Assembly (NCBI GenBank): GCA_020796225.1
Contig: CM036762.1
Span: 15,767,786 to 15,831,785 of the forward strand
Direction of reading: 5' to 3'
DNA length: 64,000 nt
From: Arion vulgaris
Lineage: Eukaryota > Mollusca > Gastropoda > Stylommatophora > Arionidae
The position numbers were made by a program, and so were the translations under genes. Each line of letters starts with the position of its first letter. Position 1 is the first letter of the stretch. Positions 32,701-43,789 of this stretch are shown here, piece by piece. A model generated the notes under the pieces. It searched no databases. It saw only the letters and a list, made by a program, of their open reading frames with translations, and was not told where the DNA came from.

Positions 32701-33309
32701 ATAGCCGTCCATCGCAAGCGATGATGACAACAATCTCAGACATGTGCTACTGCACCTCTCTGGTGTGTGCGGAGGTGGCTGTAGATTCCAATTCTAGAAC
32801 AGAATCCCCCACGTACAGGGCAGGGCTTCCGAATTTTAGCCTATTTACCTACCACCATTGTAAGATGAAATAAGGTGTTGTCTAGTGTGTATTTAGTGAC
32901 TGTAGGAACCTGCATCCCAGCAGACATGTTGAATCTTACTTTAGTTGTACATTGACAAGTTTCCGTTATCGCTTCTACGACTTGAAAATTACAAGTATTA
33001 ATTTAATTCCGTCACTTGATTAAATTTACATCTTAGAGTTCCGTCTGGCAGACACTTAACATAACGCTGCTTGCTGTCAAATATTAGCTCTGGTTAATAG
33101 CTATCTAAAACGCATCTTAATGTAGAGAGAACTGCTTCACTTGAGGTTACGAGGTGCAAATATGAAGTGCAAGTATATGAAGAGCTGTTAGTAGAAGCAC
33201 TAGAGCACCTTCTTGTGTGTATTCTATGTTCCAGGATCTTTGAGATAAGTAGAAGGAAGGTAGTTGAAAAAATATGCTACAAACTAATGAGAAACAAATA
33301 CATTAGTAG
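32701..33309. other. Unannotated stretch
   Basis: No repeat family or exon recognised. Confidence 0.5.
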
Positions 33310-33319
33310 CACTAGGATT

Positions 33320-34872
33320 TTTCTTTTTTTTTACTGTCCATATCAACCACTTGTTAAACCACTCTTTGTGATCTGAGCCTAAGAGCGACTGTACGCTGTG
33401 CCATGCGCCTACAAGTAGGCAAGCACTTCTTCTTCTTCTTCTTCTTCGATCGTTCTAGGCCTGTTTTAATCATTCTCATTGTGATATATAAACAGCCAAA
33501 CGTCCGAACGTAATGTACGTGCACCAGCCTTCAGCACCTATTGAAGCCCAGTTGCTTATCCTTCGGTGGGGTGTTCGTTTTCAGCCAGCTTTTGATTTAC
33601 TAGGGTGAGCTTTCCCCTAGGGTACGATCAGCTTTGCCGTATTTTGGGCTTTGTGATCTACGCCGGGACAGTGAGTTACGCTGTTCATGCCCGTTCTGAC
33701 TGAGAAATATTTCTCGGGGCTTGTAAGCTTATCCTCGGACGGCGTCTTACTCGTATAAGACACCGTGTAAAGTATCGGCCTTCGCCAATGTTCAGACCCG
33801 GACTTCCTGTCAGGTCCGTACATTGTCGGCCTTGCTTTACCGTACATTTTGAGTCTGATCCGGAGAAGGAACATTCTCAGCCTTTTCTAGACGCGCATTG
33901 GTACGTGGCAATTTGCAATTAACGTCGAAAGCACTGGCATGGGGCCGAGTACAAACAATGTAGAGGGTCGTTTCAGTCGGCGCTATCAGCGTAACTGAGG
34001 ATTTTGCGCTCGCCGCCATCACCCGCCCCAGTTATTCCGGGGATGTTAGTTACGACTGCAATCGAACATTGCCCGGTTGCCCCATGGCTGGCAGTCCCGT
34101 TAGGCATCACCAACCTCAGTTCTTCCGGGGATGTTAATTTTAGTCGCACAGTACCTTGCACGGTTTTCCCAGGGCGGGTAGTTTCGTTATGCACTAAACG
34201 CAACTTGTTCTTTGCGCTCGGCAAACCTTGCCCAGTACATGTGTCTGCACCAGGCTACCAATGCTAGGTCAGCTGCAATCTTCTCTCGCACCAACACGAG
34301 GGTAGACTTTTATTCGTTACGGTCCTGTCTTATTTATTCTTGCCGACGGGCTGGCAATGTTTGCCCCCTCCTCAGGGCTTCGAGCTTCGCCCTACGTGGG
34401 CATACGTTTGGTCACTGGATGCACCTCTCATCCATGTCTGAGACGTTTCGTTGCTGTTTCTTTGCGTTCAGGGACTTGGGCAATATCTTGTTGGACATCG
34501 GTCAGGAGATTAGTGCATTTTGTTTGTATGTATCTTTATCGTGTTTTCGTACTTGCACTGCTACCACTACCAGTAGTTTTCTCTCCCCCGATCCCTGCCC
34601 CTCTTAGCCAGACCGGAACCATAGTCTGTTTCAGGGTCACCACGTGGAGGTTAGGGCAGGGTCTTGGTTAGCTCGCCCCTCGCTAACCCTGGCTCATGTT
34701 ACCACCATGACCTCATGAGCCTTTGACCCCGGCAAGCACTTCTGATTTCTCCTACGTTTTTATTTACTAGGTAGCTTCTAGGCTCCTACCGCAGTCTCCT
34801 CTACGACATGTCTTGTAGGTCGCAGTGTTACTATTCTTTGCTACCCAGTGAGCCCGGGATCACACGGGCGGA
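33320..34872 (-). mobile_element. SINE-B copy split by a 1.3-kb retroelement
   Basis: 3' part 33336-33420 and 5' part 34741-34870. Its own TSD CACTAGGATT lies at 33310-33319 and 34873-34882, exact. The insert between the halves has a separate TSD. Confidence 0.9.
33431..34730 (-). mobile_element. 1.3-kb GAA-tailed retroelement of unknown class
   Basis: The element is bounded by the exact 13-bp duplication GGCAAGCACTTCT (33418-33430 and 34731-34743) and has a GAA tail on the minus strand, so it was inserted by target-primed retrotransposition. Its 3' 250 bases match the shared SINE core: CACCCTAGTAAATCAAAAGC, GGCTGAAAACG, CCGAAGGATAAGCAACTGGG, GTGCTGAAGG, and an end AGAACGATCGAAGAAGAAG. Upstream is 1 kb that is more GC-rich than its surroundings. 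It holds three minus-strand frames of 60-85 codons that overlap in different phases (34224-33973, 34022-33837, 33874-33617), which may be one damaged ORF. No RT or endonuclease motif is visible. It could be a long composite SINE, a deleted LINE, or a retroposed RNA with a SINE-derived end. Confidence 0.75.
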
Positions 34873-34882
34873 CACTAGGATT

Positions 34883-35062
34883 AAAATGCTTGCTTATTCC
34901 TCTTGACTCCTCGGGGAGCATAGGACATCAATAGTTGTCCTCCACTTACCCTGGTCTCTGTCCATTATATGTATGTTTTCCAATTTTTAAATTTTGCATC
35001 CTTCACTCCTCCATGTATGAGACGCTCCACTCAGGTTGTTGAGAACGATTATGAACATTTAT
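34883..35062. other. Short unannotated stretch before a MITE
   Basis: No feature recognised. Confidence 0.4.
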
Positions 35063-35070
35063 ATATATAT

Positions 35071-35361
<291 letters not shown>

Positions 35362-35374
35362 TTCCTCTCGTTCC

Positions 35375-35611
35375 GTTATACGTTGCACAGGGCCTGCAAG
35401 TAATTTCTCCATACCGCTCTATCCTGGGCAACTCGCTCAATCTCCTCCATGGAACTGAGACCGATATTTCCTGCCTCTCTCAGCAAAGTTCGTTTCAGGG
35501 TCTCCTTAAGTCGACCTCTCTTCTTGAACCCTTTGCATCCCATTTCAATGCCTGCTTTGATATTCGTTGATCATTTCTCCTCAAGGTGTGCCCAACATAT
35601 CTCCATATTCT

Positions 35612-35612
<1 letters not shown>
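35375..35612 (-). pseudogene. LINE-U C-terminal tail, minus strand
   Basis: Complement of the 26.3-kb LINE-U end: GGGCCTGCAAGTAATTTCTC, CGCTCTATCCTGGGCAACTC, TCCATGGAACTGAGACCGAT and CCTGCCTCTCTCAGCAAAGT. It extends further 5' than the other copies, to GTGTGCCCAACATATCTCCA. Confidence 0.75.

Positions 35613-35653
<41 letters not shown>
35613..35653. repeat. AT microsatellite
   Basis: About 20 AT units abutting the LINE-U fragment. Confidence 0.95.
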
Positions 35654-35654
<1 letters not shown>

Positions 35655-36350
35655 TTGCCCATAAAACAGACACGACGATACAGAAAACTACATTAGAAGT
35701 GTGTGGATTCATGGCAAAAATAATATATGCTTTAAGAGAAAGATATTTCTTAGTTGTTTGTTTGCTCCCATGCTAATAGTAATAAGACCCATAACCCGCT
35801 AGAGTAGTTAGTAGATCTGTCACGGTGGATACATCGCTACAAAACACAAGCTATAGTTTTCTGTCTTTAACTTTTCAAACAAGTGAGGTGAAGTTTTGTA
35901 CCATGACCAGCTCTTGATGTTGTTAGTCCAGGATTTTCTCTGTTCTGTTCTTCTCCTTCCACCCGTAATTGTTGTCCTCTGTAAAATAGTCTTTCATTGT
36001 TTGTTAAGTAGGGGATTAAAGCCTTTTTAAGCCGAGGCACGCCCTTTCAACATAAGGCGAACCTTTTATTGGTTATATCAGAGCGTGTAGGCCAACAAAC
36101 ATGAAAAATAAGAATGAACTCGTTTCGGAGAATCCAAGACTTTTAATAGTCTTTGAAAGTGATCCACTCCTCTTTATATACTAGGAAAGCTTGTGTTGTT
36201 TCAGCACTCTTAAAGTGGCCCCTGTGTGCCTGGGAGCATATTTATTTTATCTCTTACATAGGGGGGTCACCGATAGCGAAGTTGCTAATACGTGGGGCTT
36301 GTGACCACATGCCGGGAACATTCGAGGCCAGATTAGGCCAAAAATTGTCA
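35654..36350. other. Unannotated stretch with a tRNA-like remnant
   Basis: Mostly unassigned. Positions 36264-36332 (GGTCACCGATAGCGAAGTTG ... GGAACATTCGAGGCC) resemble a degraded tRNA-type SINE head, but no body follows. Confidence 0.4.
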
Positions 36351-36597
36351 AACGCTCCAAATCGACCATTTATTAGGCACTCTTTGTGGTTTTATGTGAT
36401 CCGAGCCTAAGAGTGATTGTACATTGTGCCAGGTATGCGCCTACGAGTAGGTCAGCACATCCGATTTCTGCGACGTTTTTTATATTTACTAGGGTAGCTT
36501 CACTAGGCCTCTACCCCAGTCGCCTCTTACGACATGCCTTGTAGGTCGCAGTGTTACTATTCTTTGCTTCCTAGCGAGCTCCAGCAACACACGGGTA
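36351..36597 (-). mobile_element. SINE-B copy
   Basis: From AAACGCTCCAAATCGACC to the head complement CCAGCAACACACGGG. No GAA tail remains at the 3' end. Confidence 0.85.
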
Positions 36598-36800
36598 AGA
36601 CAGAATTCAGAAAACAAGACTAATTCCTAGAGCAGGCTGGTTTCTAAGTGAGGCAGATTTCTGAGAAAAGTCAGATATCTAATAGCGGACAGAATTTCGA
36701 ACGCAGGCATATTTTTGAAAGCATGCAGAATCTCGACCGGGAAGCAACGACAAATATGGAAATAAGAAGAAAGATTTAATCAAAAGTAAATGGATAAAAT

Positions 36801-37047
36801 GAGCGTCTGTAGCTCAAGCGGTAGTGAGCTCGATCACAAACCTAAACGTACCTGGTTCAAACCCCACGGTGGGCAAGTTTGGAAGCAAATTCGTTTCCGT
36901 GTGATTTTACAAAAAATAAAAATAGCCCTCACCGTTCAGAAAGCAATGACAAATTACTGAACGTATAAGTGGTACCTAGAAAATCAACGACTCGTTTACT
37001 GTGGTTGATTGCTACGTCCTGTAAAGGATATGCCACGATTTGCATTT
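36801..37047 (+). mobile_element. SINE-F copy, full length
   Basis: GAGCGTCTGTAGCTCAAGCG, B box CTGGTTCAAACCCC, ending GGATATGCCACGATTTGCAT. All blocks in order. Confidence 0.9.
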
Positions 37048-37604
37048 CACATGGATAAAAACAGAAAGCAAAAAACGTATTAATAGCATTGCTGCTTCAT
37101 GCCCTGGCTAGCTCTCGGCAGACACGAACGAAAGCTATTTGAATTTGATGACATGTATGTAATGCCGACTAAATGGCCTGGTACCGCAAATGTTTGATTT
37201 TCAGAACACGGACTTGACAAAAAATAGAAATAAATATTGGTATTCTTTGAAGCTGTATGCAAATCCATGAACCATTACTAGCTGATCCTGATTGGCTTGT
37301 ATGAATAAGCATGAACTCGGCCGGTCGGCTTGTAATCATGGCTGCTGGAGCAAGCTGCTAGACCAACGTTACAATTTGAATAATTTACATGTTGGAACTA
37401 CTGTCAGAGACTGATTCTTCGTGATTACAGAACCAGTTCGTGATGAAAGATGAATGTATCGTTGGAAGAAATCAGCACCCATTTCTTTCATGTCATCTCA
37501 TTTCTTCATGTGCGTCGCTGAGTTGTGCCTTTTCGTTGATTTCAAGTGATCTGTTCGAGCTTTCATCACAGATTATTTCTCTTTGATTCTTTACTCGTAA
37601 CTTT
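37048..37604. other. Unannotated stretch
   Basis: No feature recognised until the TTCATTTCTC array begins. Confidence 0.5.
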
Positions 37605-38365
37605 CATTCATCGTAACTTTCATTCATCGTAACTTTCATTTCTCTTATCATTCATTTCTCTTATTCATTTCTCTTATCATTCTTTTATCTTATTCATTTC
37701 TCTTATCATTCATTTCTCTTATTCATTTCTCTTATCATTCTTTTATCTTATTCATTTCTCTTATCATTCTTTTATCTTATTCATTTCTCTTATCATTATT
37801 TTATCTTATTCATTTCTCTTATCATTATTTTATCTTATTCATTTCTCTTATCATTATTTTATCTTATTCAGTTCTATTATCATTCTTTTATCTTATTCAT
37901 TTCTCTTATCATTCTTTTATCTTATTCATTTCTCTTATCATTCTTTTATCTTATTTTCTCTTATCATTCATTTCTCGTATCGCCCGAGTGGTAACCGGGG
38001 CCAAATTTGGGATGTAAAGAATAGAAGCACTGTTACCTGTCACGCATATCGTAAGAGGAGACTAAGGAGGTTTGGATGAAATCGGATGCATGTGTCCTAA
38101 ACGTGTAGAAGTCTATGCATTTAGGGCCTACCAAACCAATGTGCAACGTATACACGTTCTTGGCAAAGATCAAACATATCACAAGAGTGGTTAAAATTGG
38201 TCGTAAAGAACGAACGCAAAGAAGAAGAAGAAGATTTCTCGTATCATTCACTTCTAGTATTATTCATTCATTCATCGTACTTTTCATTTCTCTTATGATT
38301 CATTTCTTGTATCTTTCATTTCTTGTATCTTTCATTTCTTGTATCTTTCATTTCTTGTATCTGGC
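37605..38365. repeat. 29-bp pyrimidine-rich minisatellite split by SINE-A
   Basis: Unit CATTTCTCTTATCATTCTTT plus TATCTTATT, about 12 copies to 37980. Diverged units (CATTTCTTGTATCTTT) resume after a SINE-A at 38245. Confidence 0.9.
37981..38234 (+). mobile_element. SINE-A copy in a minisatellite, 11-bp TSD
   Basis: Full-length SINE-A. ATTTCTCGTAT at 37970-37980 and 38234-38244. The flanking array unit is part of the TSD. Confidence 0.95.
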
Positions 38366-38406
38366 CATCATCGTCTTATTTATTCACCGTATTTTCAATA
38401 TCTTCA

Positions 38407-38655
38407 TCTTCTTCTTTGCGTTCGTTCTTTACGACCAATTTTAACCACTCTTTGTGATATGTTTGATCTTTGCCGAGAACGTGTATACGTTGCACATTGG
38501 TTTGTAGGCCTCTAAACGCATAGACTTCTACACGTTAGGACACATGCATCCGATTTCAGCCAAACCTTCTTAGTCGTCTCTTACGACGGGCATGGCAGGT
38601 AACAGTGGTTCAGTTCTTTACACCCCAAATTTGGGCCCCGGTAACCACTCGGGCG
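38407..38655 (-). mobile_element. SINE-A copy
   Basis: Full length on the minus strand (CTTCTTTGCGTTCGTTCTTT to CCACTCGGGCG). It lies 170 bases from a plus-strand SINE-A, making an inverted pair. Confidence 0.95.
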
Positions 38656-38756
38656 ATATTTTAAATATAATATTGCGTTAACTGTATCTTCTATTTATCG
38701 TATCAATCATTCTTCATATCATTAGTAGCATTCATTCATCGTGTTCATCTTCTCAT

Positions 38757-39420
38757 CTTCACCTTTCAACTCCCAACGGAGCACAGGTCTTCAACAAACT
38801 TCTTCCAGCTCTTCTCTCTCTTGCCATTCCTTCCAATTCTTTCCATGTTTTACCTATCCGTTTAATATCAGCCTTCAGCTCTCTTCTCCAGGTCTATCTA
38901 GGCATTCCCCTACTCATCTTTCCATGCGGGTTCCAAAACAGTGCCTGTCTTGCAATGCTTCCGGTCGATCTTCTCAATGTATGTCCTATCCATCGCCAGC
39001 GTCTCTTCCATAGCTCTTTTTCCACTGGTATCTGTTTAGTTCTTTCTTTGAGTTCCTCGTTCGTAATCTTATAGGCAGATCAAGGGAGATTTTTTTTCCG
39101 ATCCAGAAGCACTTGAGCTTTTCAGCTCTTCGGCTCGGTGCCATGGACATCGTAACCCTTCGGTTCGGTGCCACGAACACCGTAAATCTGAGGAATCTGT
39201 GGCTTTTCTGCCATCCCGCGGAATTGAACCCGCACACACAGAGGGATAGTCACCCGTAGTCCAACGCGCTACGAACACGCTGGGCAGACGGGCATCAAGG
39301 GAGATAAATATATCTCAACAGATTTACTATACAAATTACTAGGTAAGATATGGGAGAGAGAAGAGATACCAGTAGAGTGGAAAGAAGGTGACTTGGTCAA
39401 ACTACCAAATAAAGAAGACA
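38757..39420 (-). pseudogene. LINE-V with 5' inversion, split by SINE-G
   Basis: 38757-39078 on the minus strand encodes [57 protein letters not shown] and RELKADIKRIGKTWKELEGM, then a stop: a LINE C-terminal end. 39306-39420 on the plus strand reads STDLLYKLLGKIWEREEIPV, EWKEGDLVKLPNKEDM, an N-terminal RT segment. The opposite orientations of the two parts fit a twin-priming 5' inversion. A SINE-G later inserted at the junction. Confidence 0.7.
39091..39293 (-). mobile_element. SINE-G copy, exact 12-bp TSD
   Basis: Minus-strand SINE-G. ATCAAGGGAGAT at 39079-39090 and 39294-39305, exact. Inserted into LINE-V. Confidence 0.95.
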
Positions 39421-39865
39421 TGCATGATTCATCGTGTTAACTCTCAAGTAATCTTTGCGATAGTAATCTATCAAGTAATCTTTGCGATATTGGCTGACTG
39501 ACCTCCGATATGTATAGATGTTTCATCTCCTCTACTTTGAGGTCAGGGATTGTTGGGAATCCCTTTTTCTCGTGTCTAAAATTTGAAACGAAAGATACAT
39601 TTTAGTAATCAGATTTGTTTCTCTCATATATTCTTCTTTGCTTAGCTATACTGCGCTGAAGTAGCTTATTACCAGTGTCATCACTTGAAGGTGTACTCGT
39701 ATCTTGATCCGCTCTGGCTCGTATCTCGTCACTGCATCTTAGGTCACATTTTTCTTCTTTACCCTTTAACCCTAATGAGACATAGGTCCTCAACCAAGAT
39801 TTTCCAAGCTCTTCTATCCAATGCCATCTTTTCCAGATCTCTCCCAGTTTTCTTGTTTCCTAAAT
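39421..39865. other. Unannotated stretch
   Basis: No family recognised, except a short tandem AAGTAATCTTTGCGATA near 39446-39490. Confidence 0.5.
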
Positions 39866-40116
39866 GGGTCTCTGTGGCTGAGTGGTTAAGCCCTTTGCCT
39901 TGGGAGTCGAAGGTCGTGGGTTCGAATCCGGACCGCCCCGTTCTGTTCACGAGTGCGGTTTTTTCCAGAGACCCTAGTATTGTTGCTGGAGCTACGGAGT
40001 TCGTGCTTTATGCAATACTCTCGGCAGGTGGCGTGCCATTTCTGCGGAGAGGACCGAGCCATATGGGGTAAAACCCGGTGCAATGAAGTCAATCTTAGGC
40101 TTTTAAACCCCTTTTT
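39866..40116 (+). mobile_element. SINE-E copy, best preserved
   Basis: GGGTCTCTGTGGCTGAGTGG, B box GGGTTCGAATCC, GTTCTGTTCACGAGTGCGG, ATTGTTGCTGGAGCTACGGA, ending GTGCAATGAAGTCAATCTTA and GCTTTTAAACCCC. Complete. Confidence 0.9.
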
Positions 40117-40144
40117 TGTTTCCTTCCTTGTGTGGAAGAAATTC

Positions 40145-40325
40145 CTCGGTGTTGATCTATGAAATTTCCTGGTTGTGATTTCTGTAGCTATCTAGTGTTT
40201 GTTTACGTCTTGGGGTAGATATCCCCACGCTCTATCTCCTTAGTCGCCTCTTACGACATGCGTGACAGGTAGCAGTGGTTTTATTCTTTACAACCCTGAT
40301 TTAGGCCCTGGTAACCACTCGGACG
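40145..40325 (-). mobile_element. SINE-C relative, shortened body
   Basis: Head complement CTGGTAACCACTCGGACG and module complement TCGCCTCTTACGACATGCGT, then CCCCACGCTCTATCTCCTTA and GTAGCTATCTAGTGTTTGTT as in SINE-C. Lacks the GA tail and 3' half. Confidence 0.75.
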
Positions 40326-40390
40326 TCTTATGTCGCATACTCAAGCTTAATATAGTCAAACTCAAGTACTACACACCACCAGCAACATTC

Positions 40391-40640
40391 GATGTTATGT
40401 TATGCAATCGACGCCATGGCACATTGGGCATTCTCATGTGTGCTGTGTCCTCCGCTGCAGCAGCCATCCCAAAGTCCATTTGCTCACTCTACCCATGAGA
40501 GTGAGCAAATTGACTAATATACCTTCTCTCTCTACCACGAAGACGACACGGTCTGGCATGTCCACACTTTACTCCCAATTCGCGAATTCGTTCCAGTGTC
40601 TGAGACACGCCCATATCACATACCATTCTATGCTTTATAT
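40391..40640 (-). pseudogene. LINE-N C-terminal end
   Basis: Same end as at 58.46 kb. The minus strand contains a GHARQCRLRGRE-like block and an MDFGMAAAAEDTAHMRMPNV-like end. 3' boundary near GATGTTATGTTATGCAAT. Frame-broken. Confidence 0.6.
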
Positions 40641-41036
40641 TGAGAAGATTTGTACTTACCTAGTGTACTGTGACACTATAGCTGGCTCTCATCTTTCTGA
40701 CTAAACTAACGTTGCACATCTTTCACCACGTTTACAAGAAGGAAGAACAGAAGTTACATTCTTTTTAATTAAATTTCTAATTGAGTTTACCCCGGTCTAA
40801 ACGTCTGCTGTGCCTATAGTATATCTATATAAATGTAATTACGAGCTCAGCACAGAGATCTTGTATTAACAGAATGGGCGGAGAGAAGCACTCTATTTCT
40901 TGTGAATTTATGTTGGGAGATTCTCCATTTGTCGGCTTTTATTTTCTGGGTTGATTGATCGGAGCGGGAAAAAAAATTACAAAATTTTTTTATTTTTTTA
41001 TTTTTAAAGACTCACGAAATCACATCTGTAATGTAA
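40641..41036. other. Unannotated stretch
   Basis: No feature recognised. A/T homopolymers near 40970-41010. Confidence 0.5.
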
Positions 41037-41222
41037 TGGTAACCCCACGGTGAGCAAGTTTGGAAGCAAATTCGTTTCCGTGGAATTTTTACAAAAGGTA
41101 AAAATAGACCTCACCGTTCAGAAAGCAATGGCAAACTACTGAACGTATAAGTGGTGCCTAGAAAACTAACGACTCGTTTGCTGTTGTTGATGGCTACGTC
41201 CTTTGGGATATGCCACGATTTT
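41037..41222 (+). mobile_element. SINE-F copy, 5'-truncated
   Basis: Begins just after the B box (AACCCCACGGTGAGCAAGTT) and runs to GATATGCCACGATTTTCATT. The tRNA-like head is missing. Confidence 0.85.
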
Positions 41223-41233
41223 CATTGTCAATG

Positions 41234-41355
41234 TAATAGAATGAATAAACAGTTAGAAGACAGAATTGATGCATTTGAGATGTGGATATATAGAAAAATA
41301 GGCAGAGTTTCATGGACAGAAAAACAGACAAATAAACAAGCTTTAGGAAAACTAG
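41234..41355 (+). pseudogene. LINE-Q copy 3, internal fragment
   Basis: MNKQLEDRIDAFEMWIYRKI and GRVSWTEKQTNKQALGKL. It has neither the LINE-Q 3' end nor a tail, so it is not a simple insertion. Wedged between truncated SINE-F and SINE-B pieces. Confidence 0.85.
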
Positions 41356-41565
41356 TAACACTGACTGCAACCTACAAGGAATATCGTAAGAGGTGACTGA
41401 TGTAGGACCTAGGGAAGCTACCTAGTAAATAAAAAGCATCGCATAAATAGACGTGCACTTATAGGCGCATAACTGGCACAACTTACAATCGCTCAGATCA
41501 TATACAAATCACAAAGAGTGGTTTAACAAGTGGTCGATATGGAGCGTTGGGAGAAGAAGAAGATC
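41356..41565 (+). mobile_element. SINE-B copy, 5'-truncated
   Basis: Starts inside the shared module (ACTGCAACCTACAAGGAATA) and ends GATATGGAGCGTTGGGAGAA plus GAAGAAG. It joins directly to the LINE-Q fragment. Confidence 0.85.
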
Positions 41566-41663
41566 ATCCAAGTTTTTCTAACACTTTTAGCAATGGTGTC
41601 CACCATATATCCCCTTCTAAAAAATGAGGGATTCTTTTAGTCTTTGAGAGAGTAACCTGTTTC

Positions 41664-42275
41664 CTTCTAATCATCATCAGGTGCCGTCTCCACATCGAAG
41701 GTTGGCTGCAATGAATCTCCAGCATCCTCTGTCTTTCGCCTTGGTGTTGCACACTGCCAGACTGTAACCTGTCCATTTCTTAAAGTTTCCTCCCACTTAT
41801 CTCTCAGTCTTCCTCTTGCTCTTCCCCCTCAACTTTCCCCTCTAGTAAAGATTTTATCATGGTGTCATTTCCTTTTATGTGCCCAAAATACTTTACTTGT
41901 CTGAATTTTATTTCTCTTAATAATTATTTCTTCATGCCTAGTTTTCTTGTAAACTTGTTTATTTGTTTGTTTTTCTGTCCATGAAACTCTGCCTATTCTT
42001 CTATATATCCACATCTCAAATGCATCAATTCTGTCTTCTAACTGCTTGTTCATTGTCCATGTTTCCGAGCCATACATTAATATAGGATATATATAGCATT
42101 TGATCATTCTAATTTTTAGCCTGTTTGTGATTTGTTTGGATGTCAGTAACTTTCTCATACTATTGAAATTATCCTTGGTCATTCCTATTCTCTTTTTAGT
42201 TTCTGTTATACATCTGCCATCATCTGTTATCATATGACCGAGATATGAGAAGCTTTTTACTTGATGTAGTTTCCT
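41664..42275 (-). pseudogene. LINE-Q copy 4, C-terminal region
   Basis: The minus strand is open for 122 codons: MITDDGRCITETKKRIGMTK, then RKLLTSKQITNRLKIRMIKC, YIYPILMYGSETWTMNKQLE, then the DRIDAF/TEKQTNK blocks. Just upstream the same frame continues as VKSFSYLGHMITDD, showing the undamaged phase of a site that is shifted in copy 5. Ends GGCACCTGATGATGA. Confidence 0.9.
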
Positions 42276-42305
42276 TCTACGTTGTCAGAATTCCATACTT
42301 TTCAT

Positions 42306-42561
42306 CTTCTTCTTCTTCTTCTTTGTGTTCGTTCTTTGCAACCAATTTTAATCACTCTTTGTGATATGTTTGATCTTTGCCAAGAACGTGTATACGTGCA
42401 CATTAGTTTGGTAGACCCCCAAACGCATAGACTTCTACATGTTTAGGACATGTGCATCGATTTCAGCCACATCTCCCTAGTCGCCTCTTGACATGTGTGG
42501 CAGGTAACAGTGGTTCTATTCTTTACACCCCAAATTTGGGCCCCGGTAATCACTCGGAGAT
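42306..42561 (-). mobile_element. SINE-A copy, exact 11-bp TSD
   Basis: Full-length minus-strand SINE-A. ATACTTTTCAT at 42295-42305 and 42562-42572, exact. Confidence 0.95.
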
Positions 42562-42572
42562 ATACTTTTCAT

Positions 42573-42929
42573 ATATCAATGGTTTCCATCAGTGATCGTC
42601 ACCAACTTTCTGTTTAGAACTGGTCTTGAAGTGACTTTAAGAACTACATTGAAATATCTCTGCTGGATACGACAACTTAGCCGGATGTTCTTAACTTGGG
42701 GACAAGTGATACTGTCGTTAGAAGTCTAGTGGTTAATTAACCCTTTCTAGCTTTGATCTCGTTTGTGAGCACCACTTCTCTCAAAGAAGATGGTAGTTGT
42801 AAGCTTCATTCATCATTCACGTGTCATGTTATGCTACCCTGGTGTCATTAACAAGTGCCGTAACGACAGACGTCAGCGAACATGTTTCTGAATAACTTGA
42901 CACATCTAACAATTTTTAAAAAAGTTTTG
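42573..42929. other. Unannotated stretch
   Basis: No feature recognised. Confidence 0.5.
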
Positions 42930-42938
42930 CTTTCTCTC

Positions 42939-43035
<97 letters not shown>

Positions 43036-43045
43036 CTCTCTCTTC
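42930..43045. repeat. CT microsatellite
   Basis: TCTC run of about 110 bases with a few TTT interruptions. Reading frames on both strands are artefacts. Confidence 0.97.
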
Positions 43046-43084
43046 CCACCACAACCCCTTCCTCCGTTGTATTGATTTTTTTGA

Positions 43085-43786
43085 GTTGTCCATTCATCAT
43101 TTTAGTTGTCCATTCACCATTTTAGTTGTCCATTCACCATTTTAGTTGTTTATTCACCATTTTAGTTGTCCATTCACCATTTTAGTTGTTTATTCACCAT
43201 TTTAGTTGTCCATTCACCATTTTAGTTGTCCATTCACCATTTTAGTTGTTTATTCACCATTTTAGTTGTCCATTCACCATTTTAGTTGTTTATTCACCAT
43301 TTTAGTTGTCCATTCACCATTTTAGTTGTCCATTCACCATTTTAGTTGTCCATTCACCATTTTAGTTGTCTATTCACCATTTTAGTTGTCCATTCACCAT
43401 TTTAGTTGTCCATTCACCATTTTAGTTGTCCATTCACCATTTTAGTTGTCCATTCACCATTTTAGTTGTTTATTCACCATTTTAGTTGTCCATTCACCAT
43501 TTTAGTTGTCTATTCACCATTTTAGTTGTCCATTCACCATTTTAGTTGTCCATTCACCATTTTAGTTGTCCATTCACCATTTTAGTTGTTTATTTACCAT
43601 TTTAGTTGTCCATTCACCATTTTAGTTGTCCATTCACCATTTTAGTTGTCCATTCACCATTTTAGTTGTCCATTCACCATTTTAGTTGTTTATTTACCAT
43701 TTTAGTTGTCCATTCACCATTTTAGTTGTCCATTCACCATTTTAGTTGTCCATTCACCATTTTAGTTGTCCATTAACCATTTTATG
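43085..43786. repeat. 20-bp minisatellite, about 35 copies
   Basis: Unit CCATTCACCATTTTAGTTGT, almost free of indels. Main variants are GTTTATTCACC and GTCTATTCACC, scattered rather than blocked. Confidence 0.98.
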
Positions 43787-43789
43787 TGC

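Noticed and set aside
34004..34671. Plus-strand frames in the 1.3-kb element
   Set aside because: The GAA tail shows the element is oriented on the minus strand, so plus-strand frames are antisense. No domain is recognised.
39866..39940. Functional tRNA genes in the heads of SINE-E, -F, -D and -G
   Set aside because: Boxes A and B are recognisable, but stems are degraded and each head continues into a repeated SINE body.
42848..43145. Ser-Leu and Arg-Glu repeat frames
   Set aside because: Translations of the CT microsatellite.
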